NCBI GenBank assembly: GCA_947259765.1
Contig: CAMYNG010000009.1
Span: 1 to 64,000 of the forward strand
DNA length: 64,000 bases
Direction: 5' to 3'
Source of the DNA: an uncultured Ectothiorhodospiraceae bacterium
GTDB lineage: Bacteria; Pseudomonadota; Gammaproteobacteria; CAMYNG01
The translations under genes and the position numbers were made by a program. Positions 37,876 to 45,154 of this stretch are shown piece by piece (positions within the stretch are counted from its first letter, which is position 1; every line of letters begins with the position of its first letter). The notes beneath the pieces are model-generated. The model was given only the letters and a program-made list of their open reading frames with translations. It did not search any database and was not told where the DNA came from.

Positions 37876-37995
37876 GTGACGAGGAACGAGGGACGGGTAA
37901 CGAGGAAAAATGAAACTGTCGGATTTAACTACTTGCGGTGAAATTTTGGCGCCTGACGGCTTTTTACCCTACGTCACTCGCCCCTCGGCCCTTGT
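37876..37995. repeat. GACGAGG-type inverted repeat, copy 1
   Basis: The left arm (37876-37909: GTGACGAGGAACGAGGGACG, then GGTAACGAGG) is imperfectly complementary to the right arm (37961-37995: TACCCTACGTCACTCGCCCC, then TCGGCCCTTGTT). The right arm touches the amiC stop codon (37996-37998). A related copy lies at 63386-63496, again next to a stop codon. Confidence 0.65.
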
Positions 37996-39297
37996 TTAAC
38001 TATCTGTATACGGGATGCGTAACACGCGGCCAACTTTGAGCACGTCGCCTTGCAGTCCGTTAACACTGCGTAAGGTGGCCACGCTGACGCGGTAACGGGT
38101 CGCAATTTGTGACAGGGTATCGCCACGCGAGATGACATGCCGGCGTGGACGGCTGGCCAGCAAGGTGCCGGTCGGCGGATTACGGCGAAAATAGCTGCGA
38201 ATACCTTTCATGACCGCTCCGGCCAGCCGCGCCTGATGGCTGGGACTGCGCAATTTACGCTCTTCAGAGGGATTGGAGATAAACGCCATCTCCACCAGAA
38301 TTGATGGAATATCCGGGGCTTTTAGAACACGGAAACCGGCTTGCTCCACTCGCGATTTGTGTAAACTGTTCACCTTGCGCAATTCACCGAGTATGCCCCG
38401 CGCCACTTCATCACTATCTTCAATAGTGGAGTTTTGCATCATGTCGACGAGCACCAGTTTCAGCAGGTCGTCCTTGTCTTCCAGGCTCACACCGCCGATC
38501 TGATCGGATTTATTTTCACTCCGGGCGAGCCAACGTGCCGCATCACTACTGGCACCGCGCACAGCCAGAATATAAACAGAAGAACCGTGAGCACTGGACT
38601 TGCGAAACGCATCCGCGTGCAGGGACACAAACAAGTCCGCCCGATGCTCGCGTGCCTTTGTTACCCGGCCCTTAAGACTCACATAATAATCGGCGTCACG
38701 GATCATCACTGCCCGCATGCCGTACTCGTCGTTCACCATACGTCTTAAACGCCGCGCCACGGCCAGCACCACGTCTTTTTCACGTGTGCCACGCCGCCCG
38801 ATCGCGCCGGGATCGTCACCGCCGTGCCCGGCATCGATCGCGATGACCAACTCTCGCGGTCGCCCTTTCGGTTTGTCTACCGTCCGCGGCGTTGTTGTGG
38901 CCTTCTTGCTGTTGGCGTCAAACAGGTCGATCACCAAACGGTGGCCGTATTCACGATTGGGCTTGAGCACGAAACTCTTTGGCCGCACCGAGCCCTTAAG
39001 ATCGAGCACGACACGCAGGCTTGCGTTGTCACGCGACGCGTGGCGAATTCCCTTAAGCAGACTCTTATTGAAGTCGAACTTTGGCACGCTGCCGTTCATG
39101 CGTGTTGCCTTGAGATCTATTACGAGTCGGTCGGGATTTTTGAGCGAGAATACCCGGTGATCCACCGGTGCGCTCAGGTCGAACACCAGACGCGTGTTAT
39201 CCGGTGCCGGCCACATGCGCACACTGCGTACCTGCACGTCTGCATATGCCACACTGCTGAGCAAAAGAAGACTTGTCAGCGCAATTACTGCCCGCAT
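37996..39297 (-). CDS. amiC: N-acetylmuramoyl-L-alanine amidase (AMIN, Amidase_3, LysM)
   Basis: It is a periplasmic amidase that splits daughter-cell peptidoglycan. It has 433 residues from the ATG at 39297, which gives a signal peptide (RAVIALTSLLLLSSVAYA). The AMIN domain (VQVRSVRMWPAPDNTRLVFDLS region) targets the septum. Amidase_3 has zinc ligands in DAGHGGDDPGA, GTREKDV, SLHADAF and the catalytic Glu in LVEMAFISN. A C-terminal LysM (HVISRGDTLSQIATRYRVS) binds glycan. Equivalent to AmiB/AmiC; the exact paralogue is not settled. Confidence 0.92.
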   Translation of the reverse strand: MRAVIALTSLLLLSSVAYADVQVRSVRMWPAPDNTRLVFDLSAPVDHRVFSLKNPDRLVIDLKATRMNGSVPKFDFNKSLLKGIRHASRDNASLRVVLDLKGSVRPKSFVLKPNREYGHRLVIDLFDANSKKATTTPRTVDKPKGRPRELVIAIDAGHGGDDPGAIGRRGTREKDVVLAVARRLRRMVNDEYGMRAVMIRDADYYVSLKGRVTKAREHRADLFVSLHADAFRKSSAHGSSVYILAVRGASSDAARWLARSENKSDQIGGVSLEDKDDLLKLVLVDMMQNSTIEDSDEVARGILGELRKVNSLHKSRVEQAGFRVLKAPDIPSILVEMAFISNPSEERKLRSPSHQARLAGAVMKGIRSYFRRNPPTGTLLASRPRRHVISRGDTLSQIATRYRVSVATLRSVNGLQGDVLKVGRVLRIPYTDS

Positions 39298-39441
39298 AAC
39301 CGAACACCTGTGCCTGCGTTTTTCAACCGGATAATCTAATTGTGCAAGATTTGAGAAGAAATTCAAGAAATTTTTCTATATTTCTTAAATAGATAGCGCT
39401 TAAACTTCGTCCATGATCTGAGAAATTACCCCAACCGCCGA

Positions 39442-39909
39442 TTACCGCGTATTTTGTGCGACCGAGTTTCCCATTTCTGTCGCCCATGGGCCGGAAAATC
39501 GCACTTCGCGCCCACTCTCACAGTATTCGAGCTGAATCACCAAATCCGCGGGTGCCAACTCACTCGCGGCCCGCTCGGGCCACTCCAGCAGACAAATCGC
39601 CGAATCCGCAAACATATCCCGAGCGCCCAAAAACTCAAGTTCCCCGGCGTCGACGAGTCGATATAAGTCGAAATGGTACACCGTGCGCGTTTCAAGATAA
39701 TACGGTTCCACCAAGGTATAGGTGGGGCTCTTGACGGTGCCGGAGTATCCCAGGCCGCGTAGAAATCCCCTCACCAGAGTCGTTTTACCGGCACCCAAAT
39801 CACCCCGCAGATAGATCACTGCGCGCGGCGGGCAAAGATTTGCCAGACGCCGACCCAATTCAAGCGTTGCCTGCTCGTCGGCAAGTAAAAATCGATTTTC
39901 GACTGCCAC
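39442..39909 (-). CDS. tsaE: tRNA threonylcarbamoyladenosine ATPase TsaE
   Basis: TsaE is the ATPase of the TsaBCDE machinery for t6A37 in ANN-decoding tRNAs. It has 155 residues. The Walker A is GDLGAGKTT (36-44); the conserved [10 protein letters not shown] and HFDLYRL follow; the Walker B region is LLEWPERA. It lies between nnr (19-base gap) and amiC, matching the yjeF-yjeE-amiB order in E. coli. Confidence 0.95.
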   Translation of the reverse strand: MAVENRFLLADEQATLELGRRLANLCPPRAVIYLRGDLGAGKTTLVRGFLRGLGYSGTVKSPTYTLVEPYYLETRTVYHFDLYRLVDAGELEFLGARDMFADSAICLLEWPERAASELAPADLVIQLEYCESGREVRFSGPWATEMGNSVAQNTR

Positions 39910-39928
39910 AATGAATCAGGGGAGTTGA

Positions 39929-41416
39929 TCAAGGGGTCGGGTTTGCCAGACGACGGATCCACGGCATTAAATCCGAGGCCAGTAGTCCCCGCTCACCCGC
40001 TGCTTTGGCGGCGGCATCACCCGCGGCACCATGCAAACAGGTGCCCAATTGCGCGGTTTGCAATGGACTCAAACCCTGCGCCATCAATCCGCCCAGAATC
40101 CCGCTGAGGACATCGCCCATACCGCCGCTGGCCATGCCCGGATTTCCATACGTACACAATCCCGTTGTGGCGTCCGCCGAACGGACCAGACTTCCCGCCC
40201 CTTTCAGCACCACCACACCACCGTAACGTTTTTGCAGCCGATCGGCGGCACCGAACCGGTCCGCTTGCACTCCCTCGGTCTCGACTGAAAGCAGGCGGGC
40301 CGCCTCGCCGGGATGTGGGGTCAGCATCCAGTCTTCGCGATGAAACGGATCCTCCGCGAGTAGATTAAGTGCATCGGCATCCAGGATCAGTGGCACGCGG
40401 GAATCCAGTAGTATGGGGAACAGCTCACGTGCCCACGCGCCGCGACCGAACCCCGGGCCGGCCACGACCACGCTGGCACGCTGCAACAGTAACTGCAGGT
40501 CATCGGCCCGTTCCGCACCGTGACACATCAATTCCGGTCTGCCAGCGCTGAGCTGAGCGGCGTGTTCCGCGCGCGTCGCGACACTGACCAGCCCGGCACC
40601 GACTCGGGCGGCGGCCTCACCGGCCAGGCGGGCTGCGCCGCTTAATCCGGTATCCCCTCCCACAATCAGTACGTGACCGAAATGACCTTTGTGAGCATGG
40701 CGATTACGGGGACGGAGTACAGCCCGAAGCTCGTCCAACTCAAGTCGTGCGGCAGACGGCGGCCCTTGTGTGTAAACCTCGGGCGGGATATTTAGATCAT
40801 TGAAGATCAGCTCGCCGGTATACAACCGACCGGCCTCCATCATCAGGCCCCGCTTAAGACCGATAAACGTCACCGTCACCGTTGCTTCTACGGCAGCGCC
40901 CATCACCAGGCCCGAATCAGCGTCCAGACCCGACGGCACATCAAGTGCCAGCACCGGTACACGACTTCGGTTTATCGCCGAAATCGCACCTCGCCAGGGT
41001 TCACTGACCTCGCCACTCAAACCTGTGCCGAGTAAACCGTCCACCAGCACGTCGAACTCAAGCAGCTCGTGCCCCGAGAACGGCTCGCCTTGCACATCCA
41101 TGCCCGCCAGTCGCTGCACCGCAGCCAAAGCGTCGCCTTGAATCTTGCTGTCATCACCGACCTGAAACACCGTGACCGTCAGGCCCGCTTCCCGTCCCAG
41201 GCGTGCCAGCACGAATCCGTCGCCGCCATTGTTGCCGGTTCCGCAAAGCACGGCAATACGCTTTGCCTCCGGCCAACGTGCGCGTAGTGTCTGAAACGCA
41301 ACCGCACCCGCGCGTTCCATCAACACGTTGCCCGGGATACCAAAGGATTCGATAGCGATACGATCAAGTTCGCGTACTTGTTCGGCGCGATAAAGTTGGC
41401 GAGGAAGCTCATTCAT
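39929..41416 (-). CDS. nnr: Bifunctional NAD(P)H-hydrate epimerase/dehydratase
   Basis: Nnr repairs hydrated NADH and NADPH. It has 495 residues. The N-terminal YjeF_N epimerase has VLCGTGNNGGDGFVLAR and VDGLLGTGLSGEV. The C-terminal ADP-dependent dehydratase (carbohydrate kinase fold) has GGDTGLSGAARLAGEAA, GPGFGRG, LDADALNLLA, TPHPGEAARL and NPGMASGGMGDVLSG. The ATG is only 17 bases from the queG start on the other strand, so their promoters must be compact or overlap the coding ends. Confidence 0.95.
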   Translation of the reverse strand: MNELPRQLYRAEQVRELDRIAIESFGIPGNVLMERAGAVAFQTLRARWPEAKRIAVLCGTGNNGGDGFVLARLGREAGLTVTVFQVGDDSKIQGDALAAVQRLAGMDVQGEPFSGHELLEFDVLVDGLLGTGLSGEVSEPWRGAISAINRSRVPVLALDVPSGLDADSGLVMGAAVEATVTVTFIGLKRGLMMEAGRLYTGELIFNDLNIPPEVYTQGPPSAARLELDELRAVLRPRNRHAHKGHFGHVLIVGGDTGLSGAARLAGEAAARVGAGLVSVATRAEHAAQLSAGRPELMCHGAERADDLQLLLQRASVVVAGPGFGRGAWARELFPILLDSRVPLILDADALNLLAEDPFHREDWMLTPHPGEAARLLSVETEGVQADRFGAADRLQKRYGGVVVLKGAGSLVRSADATTGLCTYGNPGMASGGMGDVLSGILGGLMAQGLSPLQTAQLGTCLHGAAGDAAAKAAGERGLLASDLMPWIRRLANPTP

Positions 41417-41433
41417 GCAGGTATCATAGCTCT

Positions 41434-42528
41434 ATGGCTTTGATTCCCAAAACCTCCGGCCCACAATCTGATCTCGCTCGGCTGGTGAGCGACATTAAAC
41501 GCTGGAGTCGTGAACTGGGTTTTCAACAAACCGGTATCACTGACACCGATCTTTCCGCGGCGGAAACCGCACTACTGAGCTGGCTCAAGGCCGGATATCA
41601 CGGTGATATGGAATGGATGGCGCGGCACGGCAGCCGACGTACGCAGCCTGCCGAACTGGTTCCCGGCACTTTGCGGATTGTCTCCGTACGCATGGATTAT
41701 CTGCCTCCCACCCGAATCAGCGCCGAGCAGCGCGCCACGCAGAGCGATCTGGCCAATATTTCATGTTACGCGCTTGGCCGTGACTATCACAAATTAATGC
41801 GCAAACGCCTCCAACAGCTCGCTAGTCGCATACAGGAGGTAGTTGGACCGTTTGGTTACCGCGTGTTTGTCGACAGTGCACCGGTTATGGAACGCGCCCT
41901 CGCCGAAAAAGCCGGTCTCGGCTGGATTGGCAAACACACCAATTTGATCGACAAAAATTCCGGCTCCTGGTTTTTCCTCGGTGAACTGTATACCGACCTG
42001 CCCTTACCCACCGACACGACTGCAGAAAACCATTGCGGTACGTGCAGCGCCTGTATCGATATCTGCCCGACACGTGCCATCGTCGCGCCCTACAAACTGG
42101 ATGCACGTCGCTGCATTTCCTACTTAACTATCGAGCATGCCGGCCCTATACCGAAAGAATTGCGCCCACTCATGGGTAACCACATTTACGGCTGCGATGA
42201 CTGTCAGCTGGTTTGTCCCTGGAACCGATACGCGCGCGTGACTACTGAAGAAGATTTTTTTCCACGTGAAAACCTGGACGCGGCGAGCTTGCTGGAGTTG
42301 TTTGCGTGGGACGAAGTGACTTTTCTGAACCGTACCGAGGGCTCGGCAATCCGCCGCATCGGCCATGAACGCTGGCTACGAAACATTGCGGTAGCGCTGG
42401 GAAATACAGATTATCAGGCGTCGATCCTAGCGGTGCTGCAGAACCGGCGCTCGCAAGTGACTCCACTGGTACGTGAACACATTGACTGGGCGCTAGAGAA
42501 TTTGGAAAGTAGGGTAAAGAAAGATTGA
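41434..42528 (+). CDS. queG: Epoxyqueuosine reductase QueG
   Basis: QueG performs the last step of queuosine synthesis in tRNA, reducing epoxyqueuosine with a cobalamin and two [4Fe-4S] clusters. It has 364 residues. The clusters are bound by CGTCSACIDICPTRAI and CDDCQLVCPWN. KHTNLIDKNSGSWFFLGE is the family signature and the HEAT-like C-terminus is present (HERWLRNIAVALGN). Divergent from nnr. Confidence 0.96.
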   Translation: MALIPKTSGPQSDLARLVSDIKRWSRELGFQQTGITDTDLSAAETALLSWLKAGYHGDMEWMARHGSRRTQPAELVPGTLRIVSVRMDYLPPTRISAEQRATQSDLANISCYALGRDYHKLMRKRLQQLASRIQEVVGPFGYRVFVDSAPVMERALAEKAGLGWIGKHTNLIDKNSGSWFFLGELYTDLPLPTDTTAENHCGTCSACIDICPTRAIVAPYKLDARRCISYLTIEHAGPIPKELRPLMGNHIYGCDDCQLVCPWNRYARVTTEEDFFPRENLDAASLLELFAWDEVTFLNRTEGSAIRRIGHERWLRNIAVALGNTDYQASILAVLQNRRSQVTPLVREHIDWALENLESRVKKD

Positions 42529-42530
42529 AC

Positions 42531-42602
42531 CCACAGAGGGCACAGAGAACACAGACATTAAAAAATTCTAAACAAAGGAACCTCCTCTGTGCCCTCTGTG
42601 GT
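42531..42602. repeat. CACAGAG-type inverted repeat, copy 3 (best formed)
   Basis: The left arm at 42531-42556 (CCACAGAGGGCACAGAGAAC, then ACAGAC) pairs with the right arm at 42581-42602 (CCTCCTCTGTGCCCTCTGTG, then GT). About 17 bases are nearly perfectly complementary (CCACAGAGGGCACAGAG with CTCTGTGCCCTCTGTGG). It begins 2 bases after the queG stop codon and ends close to the next, convergent gene. Confidence 0.8.
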
Positions 42603-42625
42603 TATTCTCTTTCGCTAACGAGAAT

Positions 42626-42856
42626 TCAGGCTTTCACGTCAAGCAAGGTACCGAGCATATCGCTCTCGGCGCGCACCACGTCGACGTTCGCTTCAATATG
42701 GTGGGCGGCCTGCTTAACGTTGACCAAGGCCTCCGCGGGCAAACCCTCGCCGCTAGCGGTTTCGGCGCTGGCAACTTTCGCAGCGTTGCTCTGCATGTCA
42801 TGCAGGCCCTTGCGAATTCCTGTTAATGCGGTCTGAGATGCGGGATTAATTTTCAT
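42626..42856 (-). CDS. Small protein with flagellar rod/hook-like terminal helices
   Basis: It has 76 residues. The N-terminal part, ALTGIRKGLHDMQSNAAKVA, resembles the starting helix of flagellar rod and hook proteins. The C-terminal part, IEANVDVVRAESDMLGTLLD, resembles their closing helix; the middle is short. Similar short orphan proteins are known in flagellated Gammaproteobacteria, but no flagellar gene is nearby. No membrane or signal segment. Function unknown; the likeness is by pattern only. Confidence 0.7.
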   Translation of the reverse strand: MKINPASQTALTGIRKGLHDMQSNAAKVASAETASGEGLPAEALVNVKQAAHHIEANVDVVRAESDMLGTLLDVKA

Positions 42857-43076
42857 CGGGCGTGTAAAAACGTGTGTTGGTGTAATTATTAGCGTCCGCC
42901 CAGGCTGGCTTTAAAGCCCCTTTGTTTTAATATTAATGTCTTAAAAAACAATGGATTAATAATTTCCGCCGTTACCCGCCCGCGGTCGGGAGCGCAGACT
43001 ACTCCGTACGAGAACTTGCGTCACACGGATGAAGTGCCTTTAATAAACCCGCCGAAGCAGCCTGCGATGTACCGTT

Positions 43077-43613
43077 ATGCCGTTGAAAAATCTTAAATGC
43101 CCGATATTGGGTTTCGCCGCCTGCTCCGGCACCGGCAAGACCACCCTCCTCAAACAAATTCTGCCACTACTGATCCAGCGCGACGTGCGCATCGGCATGA
43201 TCAAACATGCCCACCACGATTTCGACATTGACCAGCCGGGTAAGGATAGTTATGTATTGCGCAAGGCCGGTGCCGAGCAAATGCTGGTCGCCTCCAGCCA
43301 ACGCTGGGCATTGATGACGGAAACGCCGACGGGAAAATCCGATCCCCGTCTTGAGGATCTGCTCGTGCACCTGGATCAGGAGCGGCTCGACCTAATCCTC
43401 GTCGAAGGTTTCAAACATGTGGCGTTTCCGAAAGTGGAACTACACCGTGTTGAACTCAATCACCCCTGGTTATTTACCGAAGATCCGTCAATCATCGCCG
43501 TTGCCAGTAACGGACCACTGCCGGAAAGCTCAACACTGCCGCAACTCGATATCAATGAGCCGGGAGTTATTGTGGAGTTTGTTCTTGAAGAAATTCTGCA
43601 TCGAAGTGCGTGA
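43077..43613 (+). CDS. mobB: Molybdopterin-guanine dinucleotide biosynthesis protein MobB
   Basis: MobB is a GTP-binding adaptor that helps MobA attach GMP to molybdopterin. It has 178 residues. The P-loop is ACSGTGKTTLL near residue 15; MIKHAHHDFDIDQPGKDSY and LILVEGFKH are the other family signatures. It precedes moeA on the same strand, forming a small molybdenum cofactor locus. The start ATG 43077 has no strong ribosome site. Confidence 0.93.
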   Translation: MPLKNLKCPILGFAACSGTGKTTLLKQILPLLIQRDVRIGMIKHAHHDFDIDQPGKDSYVLRKAGAEQMLVASSQRWALMTETPTGKSDPRLEDLLVHLDQERLDLILVEGFKHVAFPKVELHRVELNHPWLFTEDPSIIAVASNGPLPESSTLPQLDINEPGVIVEFVLEEILHRSA

Positions 43614-43743
43614 ATTCCTCGTCCTACGCACTGAATAGCAGTTTCAAAAAAGTACCCATCGGAACCCAATTTTAGCCGCTTCGGTAACGTTATTTATTCT
43701 TGAAACATGGTTAGCAGGAACGAAGCATACCGCCGACAAGGGG

Positions 43744-43749
43744 TATAAT
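43744..43749 (+). promoter_or_regulatory. -10 box TATAAT before moeA
   Basis: A perfect TATAAT lies at 43744-43749 and overlaps an in-frame ATG (43748) of the moeA frame. That ATG would lie upstream of the expected transcription start, so the next ATG at 43790 is the likely start. No convincing -35 is seen 16-18 bases upstream. Confidence 0.5.
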
Positions 43750-43789
43750 GCCCATCGCAAAACATTTGGACCAAACGAGTACCCCTGCT

Positions 43790-45040
43790 ATGACTAAGGC
43801 ATCTGCGTGCGACGAACATGACCCCCATTGGCTGAGTCTGGAGCAGGCTTCAGTGCGCATTCTTGATCAGGCCGACGCCGTGAAAGACACTCAACGCTTG
43901 GGATTGCGTGAGGCGCTGAATCATGTGCTGGCCGAAAACGTGCGCTCGCCCATTAATGTTCCGTCCTATGCCAACTCGGCCATGGACGGCTACGCTGTGC
44001 GAAGTAACGACCTGCCTGATGACGGTGCACACACCTTGCAGTTAGTTGGCACCTCCTGGGCCGGTACGCCATTTGATGGCGAACTGGACTCCGGTCAATG
44101 CGTGCGTATCATGACCGGCGCGAAAATGCCTAGCGGCACCGACACGGTCATCATGCAGGAGCAGGTACAACGTAACGATACACAGATCACCATCGGCAAT
44201 GGACACATGTGTGGTGAGAATGTCCGTTACCCCGGCGACGATATTAAGAAAGACAGCGTGGTCTTGACTGCCGGCAAGCGACTCACGCCAGCCGACCTGG
44301 GTGTAGTGGCATCGCTCGGAATTCCCGAGCTCACCACGTTCCGTCCGCTCAAGGTGGCTTTTTTCTCTACGGGTGATGAATTAAAACCGGTCGGCGAACC
44401 CTTGGCCGAAGGCCAGATTTATGACAGCAACCGTTATACCCTGCATGGCATGCTCACGCGTCTCGGCGTGTCGTTTGTCGATCTTGGTATTATTCCCGAT
44501 CAACCCGAGGCGGTGGAACAGGCTTTCTTAACTGCGGCCGACCAGGCGGATGTCGTGATCACCACTGGCGGCGTATCTGTAGGGGATGCCGACTACGTGA
44601 AGGCCACGCTGGAGAAACTCGGTTTGGTCGATTTCTGGAAAATTTCCATGAAACCGGGCAAGCCACTGGCGTTTGGTCGGATTAAGCAAGCGGCTTTTTT
44701 TGGCCTGCCCGGAAACCCGGTCTCGGTCATGGCGACCTTCTACCAGCTTGTACAGCCCGCACTGCGCAAGATGACCGGTGAAACCAACGTCGAAGTAATT
44801 ACCCTCTCGGTGCCAACGACAAGCACGCTGAAAAAACGCCCGGGACGTACGGACTTTCAGCGCGGCATTTTGCACTACAATGACAATGGCGAGCTAGTTG
44901 TATCCACCACAGGCATGCAAGGATCACATGTTCTCAGTTCCATGAGCGAAGGTAACTGTTTCATCGTCTTACCGGCCGAATCCGGCTCCGTAGAGGCCGG
45001 CTCACCGGTCACCGTGCAGCCGTTCAGTAGTCTGGTCTGA
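43790..45040 (+). CDS. moeA: Molybdopterin molybdenumtransferase MoeA
   Basis: MoeA inserts molybdate into adenylylated molybdopterin. The ATG at 43790 gives 416 residues, similar to E. coli MoeA (411). The frame also holds an ATG at 43748. Signatures include PSYANSAMDGYAV, IMTGAKMPSGTDTVIMQE, VAFFSTGDEL, YDSNRYTLHGML, TTGGVSVGDADYV and LPGNPVSVMATF. It follows mobB by about 180 bases. Confidence 0.95.
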   Translation: MTKASACDEHDPHWLSLEQASVRILDQADAVKDTQRLGLREALNHVLAENVRSPINVPSYANSAMDGYAVRSNDLPDDGAHTLQLVGTSWAGTPFDGELDSGQCVRIMTGAKMPSGTDTVIMQEQVQRNDTQITIGNGHMCGENVRYPGDDIKKDSVVLTAGKRLTPADLGVVASLGIPELTTFRPLKVAFFSTGDELKPVGEPLAEGQIYDSNRYTLHGMLTRLGVSFVDLGIIPDQPEAVEQAFLTAADQADVVITTGGVSVGDADYVKATLEKLGLVDFWKISMKPGKPLAFGRIKQAAFFGLPGNPVSVMATFYQLVQPALRKMTGETNVEVITLSVPTTSTLKKRPGRTDFQRGILHYNDNGELVVSTTGMQGSHVLSSMSEGNCFIVLPAESGSVEAGSPVTVQPFSSLV

Positions 45041-45089
45041 GATCGCGAACACAAAACGACGCGATTAAAGGGTTTGATCGACGCATTGG

Positions 45090-45118
45090 CTTGAATGTCC
45101 AATCACGAATCCCCATCT
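45090..45118 (+). promoter_or_regulatory. Sigma-32 (heat-shock) promoter of lon
   Basis: CTTGAA at 45090-45095 and CCCCATCT at 45111-45118, separated by 15 bases, match both boxes of the RpoH consensus (CTTGAA and CCCCATnT). The predicted start is near 45125, before the lon ATG at 45155. The lon frame has an ATG at 45095 within this promoter, which argues against that longer start. Confidence 0.85.
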
Positions 45119-45154
45119 CGTGTCTGTTGCTACAACCAAAAAATAACAATCGCC

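Noticed and set aside
45095-45154. Longer N-terminus of lon starting at 45095
   Set aside because: The ATG lies inside the sigma-32 promoter; the transcript would start after it.
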